Shown here piece by piece: positions 27,912-37,140 of a stretch of DNA of 64,000 bases. The stretch is from Ahrensia sp. (GTDB lineage Bacteria; Pseudomonadota; Alphaproteobacteria; Rhizobiales; Rhizobiaceae). Made by a program: the position numbers and the translations under genes. The stretch spans positions 39,693-103,692 of the forward strand of contig PAKZ01000012.1 in the NCBI GenBank assembly GCA_002706335.1, read 5' to 3'. Numbering within the stretch: the stretch's first letter is position 1; each line of letters opens with the position of its first letter. The notes under the pieces were generated by a model. The model was not told the origin of the DNA. It saw only the letters and a program-made list of their open reading frames with translations, and searched no databases.

Positions 27912-29312
27912 TCAGTGGAACGTTGCTCCGCTCCTGGAGATTGTGAGGTCATCGAGCCGATCATTGATGGTCTCCCGCACTGCGTCCCACAGCAGCGAGA
28001 AAGACTGGAAACCCTCATCGGTCACCTCGTCCGTATCGAGTGCGACAACCACGGTTTCCAACACAGCGTTGAGCTCCTGCTTCAGCTTTCGCAAATGCGT
28101 CGGATCAGTGGTCTTCTCGGCATCTCTGCGTATCGCCAGAAGCTGGTAGTTATATGTGTCGGCGCGGTTCTTCTGACGTGCCATGAACCGCGAGCGCAAG
28201 GCCAGAAGCGCCGATACGATCAGGGTCAGCACGGTAACGAGAAGGGCGAGCGGCTCCGCATTCTCCTGAATGAAGCCCGGCTGGTCGCGATCGTAGAAGG
28301 CCTGCGCGCCGTCATGCAGAGGCACCGATAGCCCGACACCGGCCTCCGGTGCGGCAATGGCCGAGGCGAGCGCGAAGCGCAGGGTCAGATCGAGCCGATA
28401 TTCGAACTGGATGCGGGTGAGTTCGCGCACCGCCTCGGCGTCGACATCGGCGCGCGTCACCAGAACGCGTTCCACGGCTGTTGTCGGCGTATCGCGAGAC
28501 GGCATAGGCGTCGCGCCGGTAAATGCGCCTTGGGGAATGACGCCGGAAGAAAGAAATGGTCGCTTCAGCGCGATCGCCTCGGCCTGGCGCACCGGAACAT
28601 AGCGTAGCGCGATACGTTTCAGTTGAGCATCCTCGAACATGCGGATCAAATTAGGATCGCGCAGCGAGCGGACCGTGAACAGCGCCTGTGTCTCGCCCGC
28701 GATCAGCCGTCTCGCGCCATCCGAAAAATCCTCGGCGGTCCAGCGGAAACCATCAATGGGCAGATCGTAATGGTCGCCGAGAACCCAGAAGGAACGGAAG
28801 CCGTCGCTCCCAAACTGCGGAATCGAAACCGACGCACCGGCAAGATCGGTCACCGACCGGATGGGCGAATCCCCACGCACCACTAGCTGGAAGAGGTCTG
28901 GATAAAGGCGCGCGATCTCGCGTATATCGGCCACGACCGGCGTATCGGCGCGAATGACCGCGACATCGACGCTGCGGTTGTTGAGCGCCGCGATATTCTG
29001 GGAAGAATCGCGCGAGGCACGAATATCGAGCCTGACTTCATCGGAATGGCGCGCCACCACGTCGGCTACTTCACGCATCAGATTGTAGGCGTCCGACCCA
29101 ACCGGACCAGTGGCGACGGCAAGGACCGCGGGTTGCCGCTCCCGTTCCGACCAGAACCAGCCAAGCGCGGCCGCCGTGACGATGATCGCTCCCGCGATGA
29201 GGGCCAGCAACGCGCGCTGGCGGGCACGAAGCGATGCCCTGTTCGGGCCGCTTCTCCTATCGGCTTTCCCCGAAGCGCCGCGCCACGCCCTTGATTTCGG
29301 CTCGCCTGCCAA
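27912..29312 (-). CDS. membrane-anchored TAXI-type (TRAP) substrate-binding protein, orphan
   Basis: The 466-residue product has a basic N-terminus, one membrane segment (about 33-52), then a periplasmic TAXI-family binding domain: LAVATGPVGSDAYNLMREVADVV, SRDSSQNIAALNNRSVDVAVIRAD and ASVSIPQFGSDGFRSFW. A second membrane segment (about 352-370) is followed by a cytoplasmic coiled region (ADTYNYQLLAIRRDAEKTTDPTHLRKLKQEL). Most TAXI proteins are soluble and pair with a TRAP permease. Here no permease gene is nearby and both ends are membrane-linked, so the protein may sense a ligand and signal inwards, or be a stray component. Confidence 0.8.
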   Translation of the reverse strand: MAGEPKSRAWRGASGKADRRSGPNRASLRARQRALLALIAGAIIVTAAALGWFWSERERQPAVLAVATGPVGSDAYNLMREVADVVARHSDEVRLDIRASRDSSQNIAALNNRSVDVAVIRADTPVVADIREIARLYPDLFQLVVRGDSPIRSVTDLAGASVSIPQFGSDGFRSFWVLGDHYDLPIDGFRWTAEDFSDGARRLIAGETQALFTVRSLRDPNLIRMFEDAQLKRIALRYVPVRQAEAIALKRPFLSSGVIPQGAFTGATPMPSRDTPTTAVERVLVTRADVDAEAVRELTRIQFEYRLDLTLRFALASAIAAPEAGVGLSVPLHDGAQAFYDRDQPGFIQENAEPLALLVTVLTLIVSALLALRSRFMARQKNRADTYNYQLLAIRRDAEKTTDPTHLRKLKQELNAVLETVVVALDTDEVTDEGFQSFSLLWDAVRETINDRLDDLTISRSGATFH

Positions 29313-29400
29313 GACGTCGGCTCCGTCTGTCCCTCACAGGGTGGAAGCTGTAGTGCGCCCGCTTCATCGGCGCAAGCCGACCGATGGCGCGGCACGCTGC

Positions 29401-29432
29401 TTGACACTCAGAGCCTGGATAGTAAGTTATCC
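29401..29432 (+). promoter_or_regulatory. promoter and palindromic operator of the marR-efflux pair
   Basis: A perfect -35 hexamer TTGACA (29401-29406) is followed about 17 bases on by an A/T-rich -10 region. The inverted repeat GGATA-N6-TATCC (29417-29432) overlaps the predicted -10 and the transcription start. The MarR start codon is at 29466, so autoregulation by MarR at this palindrome is likely. Confidence 0.5.
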
Positions 29433-29465
29433 TTATTATATGCCTGCCTTAGGAAAGAATCACCC

Positions 29466-29930
29466 GTGGCCGAGCCGCGAACCTTCGGATTCCTCGTCAA
29501 CGACGTTGCCCGCCTGACACGCACGCTGTTGGAACGCCGAATCGCATCCGCCGGCTTGGATATCACGCCGGGCGAGGCGCGCGCCCTCCTGCATATCTTC
29601 GCGATCGGCGGGGGACGCCAGACACTCATCGCCGAGCGCATGGGCGTCGAGCCGATGACCGCGTGCAGCTATATCGACCGGCTGGAAAAACGCGGCCTCG
29701 TTGCCCGCCAGGCAGATCCTGCCGACCGCCGCGCCAAGCAGGTGCTGCTAACGGAAGCGGCGACGCCGCTCGTCGCCGAACTCCAGGCCGTGACCGCGGC
29801 GATGCGTGCCGATGTCCTCGACGGACTGACTGCCGCGGAACACGACGCGACGATGAATGCGCTGCTCCGCGCCCACGTCAATCTCCAGGACCTGCTCGCA
29901 CCGCAATCCGCGGAGGTGCCTGCGTCATGA
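29466..29930 (+). CDS. MarR family transcriptional regulator
   Basis: The 154-residue product has the MarR winged helix: ARALLHIFAIGGGRQTLIAERMGVEPMTACSYIDRLEKRGLVARQADPADRRAKQVLLTEAA, where DPADRRAK is the wing. GTG start at 29466 (MAEPRTFGFLVNDVARLTR). It is co-directional with and overlaps the efflux gene by ATGA (29927-29930), so it most likely represses that transporter and responds to its substrate. Confidence 0.93.
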   Translation: MAEPRTFGFLVNDVARLTRTLLERRIASAGLDITPGEARALLHIFAIGGGRQTLIAERMGVEPMTACSYIDRLEKRGLVARQADPADRRAKQVLLTEAATPLVAELQAVTAAMRADVLDGLTAAEHDATMNALLRAHVNLQDLLAPQSAEVPAS

Positions 29931-31171
29931 CCGCACCGATCATGGGTGTCGGGCGCACGGCACTGATCGCGACCATCCTGGTTTCGGTCGGGCCACTTTC
30001 GATGGCCCTCTATACCCCTGCCATGCCGATGCTTGTCGAAGCGTTCGACACAACGCATTCAGTGATCAAGATAACGCTGACCGCCTATTTCGCGGGCTTC
30101 GCGCTTTCGCAGCTTGCGGCCGGTCCCTTCGCCGACGCGCTGGGACGAAGGCGCTCGACGATCATTTTTATCGGCGTCTACATCCTCGGCAGTCTCGCTG
30201 CGGTCCTGGCGCCAACCGTGGAGATCCTGATCGTCGCGCGGCTCGTTCAGGGCGTGGGAGCGGCCATCGGAATTACCGTATCGCGAGCCATCATCCGCGA
30301 CCTCTATACCGGCGAACGGGGAGCGCGGCTCTTCAATCTCGTCGCTATCGCCATGGCGTCGGCACCGGCCTTCGGACCGGCCATCGGCGGCGTCACAATG
30401 CGGATTGCAGGGTGGCACGCCATATTCGTGCTGATGGTCATGTTCGGCTTTTTCATCGGCGGCATTGCCATATTCGCGCTGCGGGAAACCATCGTCCCCG
30501 ACGTTTCACGACTGCGCCCGCTCAACATCCTCCGCGCCTACAAGGCACTTGCCGCAAATGCCGAGTTCCTCACCGCGTCGATCGTCATTGCCAGCGCAAC
30601 CGGCATGTTCTACGCACAAGCAACTCTCCTGCCTTTCGTGATGATGGACGCCGTCGGCCTGACGCCGACAGAATTCGGTTTCTCCATGTTGTTCCAGTCC
30701 GGAACCTTCATGTTCGGATCACTGACAATGCGCCTGCTTCTGCGCTGGTGGACACCAAGCCGACTGGTTGTCCCCGGCCTTTGCCTGATCGTGGCCGGCA
30801 GCATCGGCCTCGCAACCGCGCCCCACCTCCTTGGCGCGTCGTTGCTGACGGTGATGCTGCCGGTCGCGGTCTCGGCTTTCGGCGTGGCGTATATTCTGCC
30901 TTACATGCTGATGGCCGGCATGCGGCCTTTCCCGCATATCGCAGGCCAGGCCGCGGCCCTGACAGGCTTCATGCAAATGGGAGCAGGCCTTCTCGGCGGC
31001 ACGATCGGCGCATTCTTCGCCGATCCGATATGGGCGATTTCCGCGGTAATTCCCGCAATGGGTCTGATGTCCGCGGCAGCGTTCGTTCTCTACCGCCGCG
31101 CCTCGGACAAGGCGCAACGCCTTGAAGCCGACATGCAGGCGGCGCAGGTAATCCCCGCGCCGGCCGAATAA
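29927..31171 (+). CDS. Bcr/CflA family multidrug efflux MFS transporter
   Basis: The 414-residue product has twelve hydrophobic segments and the branch signatures MALYTPAMPMLVEAFDTTHSVIKITLTAYFAGFALSQLAAGPFADALGRRRS (motif A) and GIGVSRAIIRDLY-like (ITVSRAIIRDLYTGERGARLFNL). Bcr/CflA pumps export bicyclomycin, chloramphenicol, sulfonamides and peptides. The start ATG overlaps the MarR stop. Regulation by the preceding MarR is inferred from the overlap. Confidence 0.92.
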   Translation: MTAPIMGVGRTALIATILVSVGPLSMALYTPAMPMLVEAFDTTHSVIKITLTAYFAGFALSQLAAGPFADALGRRRSTIIFIGVYILGSLAAVLAPTVEILIVARLVQGVGAAIGITVSRAIIRDLYTGERGARLFNLVAIAMASAPAFGPAIGGVTMRIAGWHAIFVLMVMFGFFIGGIAIFALRETIVPDVSRLRPLNILRAYKALAANAEFLTASIVIASATGMFYAQATLLPFVMMDAVGLTPTEFGFSMLFQSGTFMFGSLTMRLLLRWWTPSRLVVPGLCLIVAGSIGLATAPHLLGASLLTVMLPVAVSAFGVAYILPYMLMAGMRPFPHIAGQAAALTGFMQMGAGLLGGTIGAFFADPIWAISAVIPAMGLMSAAAFVLYRRASDKAQRLEADMQAAQVIPAPAE

Positions 31172-31174
31172 CGA

Positions 31175-32401
31175 TCAGTTCTGGCGCCTGCGCTTGGCGA
31201 GCGTACGCAGACGCAGCGCGTTCAGGCGAATGAACCCGGCCGCATCCTTCTGGTCATAGGCGCCGTGATCGTCTTCGAAGGTGACGAGTTCTTCCGAATA
31301 GAGCGATTTCGGAGACTTCCGGCCGGTCGTGATGACATTGCCCTTGTAGAGCTTCAGCCGCACGGTGCCTTCGACATCCTTCTGGCTGTGATCGATCGCC
31401 GCCTGCAGCATCTCGCGCCCCGGCGAGAACCAGAAGCCGTTATAGATCAGCTCCGCGTAGCGCGGCATGAGGTCGTCCTTCAGATGCATCGCGCCGCGGT
31501 CGAGCGTGATCGATTCCATCGCCCGGTGGGCGGCCAGCAGGATCGTGCCGCCGGGCGTCTCGTAGACGCCCCGCGACTTCATGCCGACAAAGCGGTTCTC
31601 GACGAGATCGATGCGGCCGATGCCGTTGTCGCGGCCGAGATCGTTGAGCGCTGCAAACAGCGTTGCCGGGCTCATCGCCTTGCCGTTCAGCGCCACCGGA
31701 TCGCCCGCCTTGAACTCGATCTCGATGTCTGTTGCCTGATCGGGCGCGTCCATTGGCGAGACGGTCCGCATATGAACATATTCCGGCGCTTCTTCCCACG
31801 GATCTTCCAGCACTTTGCCCTCTGACGAGGAGTGCAACATATTGGCGTCTACCGAGAACGGCGCCTCGCCATGCTTGTCCTTCGGTACTGGGATTTGGTG
31901 GTCTTGCGCGAAGTTGATCAGATCGGTACGCGACTTGAAGGACCAGTCGCGCCAGGGCGCGATGACCTTGATGTCGGGATTGAGCGCATAGGCCGACAAC
32001 TCGAAACGCACCTGGTCATTGCCCTTGCCGGTCGCGCCGTGAGCGATCGCGTCGGCGCCGGTTTCCTCGGCGATCTCGACAAGACGTTTGGAAATCAGCG
32101 GTCGGGCGATCGAGGTACCGAGAAGATAGATCCCCTCATAAAGCGCATTGGCGCGGAACATCGGGAAGACGAAATCGGAGATGAACTCCTCGCGCACGTC
32201 TTCAATATAGATTTCCTTGATACCGAGCATCTCGGCCTTCTTGCGCGCAGGCTCCAGCTCGTCGCCCTGTCCGAGATCGGCGGTAAAGGTCACCACTTCG
32301 GCGCCCAGTTCGGTCTGCAGCCATTTCAGGATGATGGAGGTGTCGAGACCGCCGGAATAGGCGAGGACGACCTTTTTTACGTCTTTGTAAGGGGCGCTCA
32401 T
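31175..32401 (-). CDS. argG: argininosuccinate synthase
   Basis: The 408-residue product joins citrulline and aspartate with ATP in arginine synthesis. [15 protein letters not shown] (about 13-27) is the PP-loop, [12 protein letters not shown] and the SPMDAPD region are conserved. Start ATG at 32399-32401 ([22 protein letters not shown]); an in-frame upstream start is ignored because the family begins here. The gene is convergent with the efflux gene (3-base gap). Confidence 0.98.
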   Translation of the reverse strand: MSAPYKDVKKVVLAYSGGLDTSIILKWLQTELGAEVVTFTADLGQGDELEPARKKAEMLGIKEIYIEDVREEFISDFVFPMFRANALYEGIYLLGTSIARPLISKRLVEIAEETGADAIAHGATGKGNDQVRFELSAYALNPDIKVIAPWRDWSFKSRTDLINFAQDHQIPVPKDKHGEAPFSVDANMLHSSSEGKVLEDPWEEAPEYVHMRTVSPMDAPDQATDIEIEFKAGDPVALNGKAMSPATLFAALNDLGRDNGIGRIDLVENRFVGMKSRGVYETPGGTILLAAHRAMESITLDRGAMHLKDDLMPRYAELIYNGFWFSPGREMLQAAIDHSQKDVEGTVRLKLYKGNVITTGRKSPKSLYSEELVTFEDDHGAYDQKDAAGFIRLNALRLRTLAKRRRQN

Positions 32402-32503
32402 GTGTCGAAATCCAGTCAGGAATTGCAGCGTGAAAATCGCGCGCAACATATTGCGTTTGCGCTGTGGTGCAAGCGGTTTGCCGTCATGCGGTGTCGCGGA
32501 TGC

Positions 32504-33322
32504 CTAGCCACGTCGTCGCAGCGCGCCGATAGCCGGGCCGATCCGCCCGAACAGCGGAGCAAGTCTGCCTTCCGCGCCGGCGGCGAGAACGGCGAATACA
32601 ATAATTGTCGACAGGAAGCCGAGTACCGCGTCCGACAGGTAATGCGCGCCAAAGGCGACACGCAACCCCGCCATGGCGACAGCGACGACGCCGAACAGCC
32701 AGGCCATCCCCCTGTATCCGTAAACGGCCAGCATCAACGCCAAACACATAAGCCAGCCGGCGGCGCCCGCCTCGCCCGAAACAAAGGAGCAATTGCCGGT
32801 ATCGCAATAGCCTGAAATCGTGCCCGCCTCGACAAAGGGCAGCCACCCGCCATAGTCCTCGGTCATCCACGGTCGCGGCCGGCCCCAGAACGCTTTCAAA
32901 ATGCCGTTTACGATCAGTCCAGGCCCGATAATCAGAGCGCCGATCAGCACCGCTTTCACCCGAACGCCCGCGTTCTCCCAGCGCTTGCCCATCACCAACT
33001 CGACGACCAGCATCACCAGGAGGACGATCCCCAATTGTACCGGAAAGGGATGCAGGAACTCGCGAATACCGCTGAGGACTGGCCAGGAAGCCAGCGGGAA
33101 TCCGGAGCACCCGTGGCCGTCGGCCCTGGCAGTCGCCGCGCAGCGAGCCGGGTCGAAAAACAGGGCGGAAAATCCGAAATCCGATTGATCGAACAACCGG
33201 AAAAGAATGAGCAGCACAATCCATAGGACAGACAGGCCGAGAATCGCTTTGGGACTGGCCCAAACGCCAAAAGCGTTGTTTCCGGATATGTCCGGCCGCG
33301 TGAAACTGCCCTCTGTCGCCAT
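32504..33322 (-). CDS. PAP2-superfamily membrane phosphatase
   Basis: The 272-residue integral membrane protein has the three PAP2 motifs: KAFWGRPRPW (motif 1), GNCSFVSGEAGAAG (motif 2, usual PSGH replaced by a variant ending in SGEAG) and GLRVAFGAHYLSDAVLG (motif 3, with the catalytic His). Such enzymes remove phosphate from lipid A, phosphatidic acid or undecaprenyl pyrophosphate. The start ATG is at 33320-33322. Next to it, in divergent orientation 54 bases away, are LysE and two GT39 genes, so a lipid A 1- or 4'-phosphatase (LpxE/F-like) is plausible. Confidence 0.88.
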   Translation of the reverse strand: MATEGSFTRPDISGNNAFGVWASPKAILGLSVLWIVLLILFRLFDQSDFGFSALFFDPARCAATARADGHGCSGFPLASWPVLSGIREFLHPFPVQLGIVLLVMLVVELVMGKRWENAGVRVKAVLIGALIIGPGLIVNGILKAFWGRPRPWMTEDYGGWLPFVEAGTISGYCDTGNCSFVSGEAGAAGWLMCLALMLAVYGYRGMAWLFGVVAVAMAGLRVAFGAHYLSDAVLGFLSTIIVFAVLAAGAEGRLAPLFGRIGPAIGALRRRG

Positions 33323-33376
33323 GCGGCTCCCTGTGGCATGGTGCGCCGAATCCTGCAAGCGCCCGGATGGACCGCC

Positions 33377-34021
33377 ATGCCCGCCTTTGTTCCCGACTGG
33401 CCGATTCTGGCCGCCTTCGCCGCTGCCGCGATCGTGCTGGCGATCACGCCCGGACCCGACATGACACTCTTCCTGTCGCGCACGCTGAGCCAGGGGCGCG
33501 CCGCGGGCTTTGCCTGCATGTTCGGCGCCTACGCCGGCGTTACCGTCCATACGGCCATGGTGGCGCTCGGCCTGTCGGCGTTGATCGTCGCCGCACCGGC
33601 CGCCTTCGCGGCGCTCAAGATTGTCGGCGCAGGCTATCTCGTCTGGCTGGCGATCGACGCCATCCGCAATGGTTCGTCGCTGAGCATGAAGGCTGAGAAA
33701 CGTCAGGCGTCGCATATCGGCGCGAGTTTTCTGACGGGCATCGGCATCAATTTGCTCAACCCGAAAATAATCCTGTTTTTCATGACCTTCCTGCCGCAGT
33801 TCGTCACGACAGGCGACCCGCACGCGACCGGCAAGTTCTTTTTTCTCGGCGGCATGTTCGTGGTCATCGCGCTGCCGATCACCTCGGCAATGGTGCTGGC
33901 GGCTGGCTGGATGGCGGAAACGCTGCGCACGAAGCCGATCGTGACACGCGTCCTCGACTGGCTGATGGCCAGCGTGTTCGGCGCCTTCGCGGTCAAGATC
34001 CTTACGACCCAGGCAAGGTGA
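33377..34021 (+). CDS. LysE/RhtB family amino acid exporter
   Basis: The 214-residue product has about six membrane segments and the LysE superfamily signature AITPGPDMTLFLSRTLSQGRAAGFACMFGAYAG (about 25-57), then GAGYLVWLAIDAIR and LNPKIILFFMTFLPQFV. It exports an amino acid or derivative. I chose the ATG at 33377 for usual length; ATG at 33338 is in frame. It overlaps the GT39 gene start by GTGA (34018-34021). Confidence 0.88.
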   Translation: MPAFVPDWPILAAFAAAAIVLAITPGPDMTLFLSRTLSQGRAAGFACMFGAYAGVTVHTAMVALGLSALIVAAPAAFAALKIVGAGYLVWLAIDAIRNGSSLSMKAEKRQASHIGASFLTGIGINLLNPKIILFFMTFLPQFVTTGDPHATGKFFFLGGMFVVIALPITSAMVLAAGWMAETLRTKPIVTRVLDWLMASVFGAFAVKILTTQAR

Positions 34022-35538
34022 CGTCCTTGCGTGCAAACGCGGGCATGAGCGCCATCGAGGGGGATATGCCCTTCTGGGCACGGCGCAAAGGCGTCTATTT
34101 CTATTGCGCGGTCTGGCACATCGCTTTCGCAATCGTAGCGATCTTCATGCGGTCGGCGCTCGGCTATGACGACGCGCTCGAAGCCTACAATGTCCAGTCT
34201 TTCGAATGGAGCTACACGCCCCGCAATCCGAGCCTTTACGACTGGATACTCTACGGGCTGGACCAGTTGACCGGATCGACCGCCTTCAGCGCGCCGCTGC
34301 TCAACTATGCCTCCATGCTGGCCTGCGCCCTGCTGCTTTACGAGTTGGCGCGGCGGGTCATCGACGACAGGCGGCTGCAGGCTTTGTCGGTCTATTCGCT
34401 ATCGCTTCTGTGGACGATCGGCTTCGATTTCCATCCGATCCTGACGCACAGCAAGCTGATGATAGCCATCATCGCCGCTACCCTGATCGTCATCCACTCG
34501 CTGGGCGAAGAACCGACGCTGTCGAAATATCTCGTTCTCGGTGCTCTTATCCCGCTCGGCCTTATGGCCAAATATGCCTACGGCCTGTTTCTCGCCGCCG
34601 CATTCCTGGCGGCGCTCGCTGTCCCCAAATATCGGGCGACGGTTTTCGACAGGCGCATTCTGCTTTCGGCCCTGATCGCGGTTCTGCCGGTCGCGGGCGT
34701 ACTGGCGCTTGATGCCACGAAATCCCAGGCGATCGTTGGCACGACGATCGGCGTCTTGAAGACGGGCCAAGATGCCTCCCTGTTTGACAAGTCTATCCAA
34801 CTCGGCCGCGCGGTGACGATTTTCTGCATGCCGTTCGGCGTCTTTTTCTGCTGGCTCTATTTTCGCACCGACCGGTCCACGCCAATGCCGGGAATACGCG
34901 ACGAGAGCTTTCCTCGTTTGACAGGCTTGATCCTGCTGATCGGCTCCGCGGCGATGCTGTTCTGGTCATTCGGGATTGGCAGCGCGCAGGTGCGGCCGCG
35001 ATATTTCCTCTGCGTGTTCCTCGTATTTCCGCTGTTCGCCTTCATGGTGCTCGATCGATACGCCGTCCCGGCGCGCGCCGCCCGAGACTACGCAATTCTC
35101 GCCGCGCTGACCGCCACGGCGATATTCGCTTTGAACCTGACGAGCCGGCTTGCTCCATCGGAAACCGTCTGTCGAAACTGCCTGCTCAGCGTCCCCTACA
35201 GGCAATTGGGAGACGAACTTGTAGCGCGTTACGGAGCGACACCAACGCTTGTCGGCCATGACATTTTTGAGGGTGGCCAGTTGCGCGCAGCCCTGCCGAC
35301 GGCCCGCGTGACGACGCTGGTGCCAAAACCCTATCGGCCCCCGGCGCGTCAGGCGGAGCATTGCGTGCTGGTGTGGCAGCCCGGCGACGACATCGCGCCC
35401 GACCTCTCCCGATACGGGCTCACCCCTCAAGAAAACGACACCGTCTCCCTGAAATGGTGGGCGCCGCTGTTGGACAACGCCCGCAGCACGACCTTCAACA
35501 TGCAGGAGTTGCCGCAGGGCTCACCGCCCTGCCTTTGA
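34018..35538 (+). CDS. glycosyltransferase family 39 (polyprenyl-linked sugar donor)
   Basis: The 506-residue product has about eleven hydrophobic segments and the early acidic pair in SALGYDDALEAYNVQSFEWSYT, matching the DE/DD catalytic position of ArnT/PMT-type GT39 enzymes. The C-terminal 110 residues are soluble and contain a CRNC pair. These enzymes use undecaprenyl-phosphate sugars on the periplasmic side of the inner membrane. GTG at 34018 overlaps the LysE stop; ATG at 34045 is an alternative. A partner gene of the same class follows. In rhizobia, GT39 members add galacturonic acid to LPS core or lipid A. Confidence 0.88.
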   Translation: MTSLRANAGMSAIEGDMPFWARRKGVYFYCAVWHIAFAIVAIFMRSALGYDDALEAYNVQSFEWSYTPRNPSLYDWILYGLDQLTGSTAFSAPLLNYASMLACALLLYELARRVIDDRRLQALSVYSLSLLWTIGFDFHPILTHSKLMIAIIAATLIVIHSLGEEPTLSKYLVLGALIPLGLMAKYAYGLFLAAAFLAALAVPKYRATVFDRRILLSALIAVLPVAGVLALDATKSQAIVGTTIGVLKTGQDASLFDKSIQLGRAVTIFCMPFGVFFCWLYFRTDRSTPMPGIRDESFPRLTGLILLIGSAAMLFWSFGIGSAQVRPRYFLCVFLVFPLFAFMVLDRYAVPARAARDYAILAALTATAIFALNLTSRLAPSETVCRNCLLSVPYRQLGDELVARYGATPTLVGHDIFEGGQLRAALPTARVTTLVPKPYRPPARQAEHCVLVWQPGDDIAPDLSRYGLTPQENDTVSLKWWAPLLDNARSTTFNMQELPQGSPPCL

Positions 35539-35629
35539 TCCCGCCAAGACCTCGCGGCGACAGATAAGACATCGCGCACGGAAACACTCCATGCTATCCG
35601 GCCGCGAAGAAAGATATCCGGAGCGTCCC

Positions 35630-37138
35630 ATGGCCATGGCCGCATCGACTGCGCCAATTGCACCGCCGCTAACGCCGTCGCGGCAAAACCACCTGCTGGT
35701 GCTTGCCGTCATTCTGATAGCCCTGTTCGCGCTGCGCGAGCTTTCGCTTGCCATGTCCGCAACCAGTCTCGGATTCGACGAGGCCCAATACTGGGCCTGG
35801 GCGCAGGATCTCGCATTCGGTTATTCCACCAAGCCGCCTTTGATCGCTTGGCTGATCGCCGGCACGACTTCACTATGCGGCGACGGCATGGTCTGCGTGC
35901 GGTTGCCCGCGAACCTGTTGCACATCGCGTCCGCCGCGCTTCTTTATGTCGCCGGAAGGCAGTTCTATGACTGGCGGGTCGGATTCTGGTCGGCGGTCTT
36001 CTACGCGACCATGCCGGCCACGGCCGTCTCGTCCTACCTGATAACCACCGATGTGCCGCTGATCGTCTTCTGGTGCATCGCGCTGATCGTCTTCCACGTT
36101 CATGCGAACGCGCCGCGGCTCTTGACCGGCGTGGTTCTGGGCCTCGCGCTCGGCATCGGCCTGAACGCCAAATACGCGATGATATTCTTTGTCCCCTGCG
36201 CCGCCCTCTACATCCTGTTCACGCCCCGGGCATGGGCTGTCGCGCGGGCGCCGTCCACATGGCTCGCGCTGGTCATCGGGGCCGCGCTGATCGCGCCAAA
36301 CGTGCTGTGGAACCTGTCGAACGGATTCGCAACGCTGGACCACACCGTCAGTGACAACATGGAATGGCAGGGCCTGATCCTTCACCCGAAGGACATGCTC
36401 GAGTTCATCGGCACCCAGTTCGGCATGCTCGGCCCGGTCATTTTCGGCGCCTATCTGGTGATCCTCGCCACCGGACGGCGGACTCAAAAGCCCGAAGAAG
36501 ACCGGTTCCTGCTGTTCATGTCCCTGCCGGTTTTCCTGCTGATCACCTTCCAGGCGCTGATGTCCCAGGCGGAAGCCAACTGGTCGGCGACCGCCTTTCC
36601 GGCAGCGGTCGTGCTGGTCGCGGCGCATCTGACCATGCCGCGCCACCGCACCAGCTTCATCTGGTCACTTTCGGTCAACGGCGCGGTCGCCGCCGTTATC
36701 CTGTTCGGCATGATGCTCATGACGCCGAGCATCGTTCCGCCGAGGCTGCTCAAGCCGGTCTACCAGATCTTCGGCGGCGAGGATTTGAGGCAGGGCCTGA
36801 TCGCAACGCTGGACAAGACCGAGCTCAACACGGTCGTCGTTCAGGGTCGTACGCTGACAGCCGAGGTGATCTACGCGCTGCGCGGCACGCGCTACGATGT
36901 GCGCGCCTATCTGAAATCCGAAACGGCACCTGCCCATGATTTCGAGCGAATCCGGCCGTGGACACCGGATATGCCGCTCCCGATCGCCTTTGTCCGCAGC
37001 AAGGCAAGCGGCGCGCCGGATTTTCTGCCCGGCAGAAAATCGATTATCGGCAAAGTGGACTCGCCGAGCCTTGGCATACGCTACGGTGTGCTCGATGTCT
37101 GGAAGGTCGAAGCGGAGGATACCGGCGAAGGCGACTGA
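35630..37138 (+). CDS. glycosyltransferase family 39, second copy
   Basis: The 502-residue product has LRELSLAMSATSLGFDEAQYWAWAQDLAFGYSTKPPLIAWLIA near the N-terminus; DEAQYW is the GT39 catalytic acidic motif and FGYSTKPP is a common follow-up in the ArnT/RgtA group. About eleven membrane segments follow, then a soluble tail. I chose ATG 35630 because CCGGAG precedes it; the frame opens 39 bases earlier. It lies 91 bases after the first GT39 gene, in the same direction. Likely role: transfer of a lipid-linked sugar to LPS or lipid A. Confidence 0.9.
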   Translation: MAMAASTAPIAPPLTPSRQNHLLVLAVILIALFALRELSLAMSATSLGFDEAQYWAWAQDLAFGYSTKPPLIAWLIAGTTSLCGDGMVCVRLPANLLHIASAALLYVAGRQFYDWRVGFWSAVFYATMPATAVSSYLITTDVPLIVFWCIALIVFHVHANAPRLLTGVVLGLALGIGLNAKYAMIFFVPCAALYILFTPRAWAVARAPSTWLALVIGAALIAPNVLWNLSNGFATLDHTVSDNMEWQGLILHPKDMLEFIGTQFGMLGPVIFGAYLVILATGRRTQKPEEDRFLLFMSLPVFLLITFQALMSQAEANWSATAFPAAVVLVAAHLTMPRHRTSFIWSLSVNGAVAAVILFGMMLMTPSIVPPRLLKPVYQIFGGEDLRQGLIATLDKTELNTVVVQGRTLTAEVIYALRGTRYDVRAYLKSETAPAHDFERIRPWTPDMPLPIAFVRSKASGAPDFLPGRKSIIGKVDSPSLGIRYGVLDVWKVEAEDTGEGD

Positions 37139-37140
37139 TT

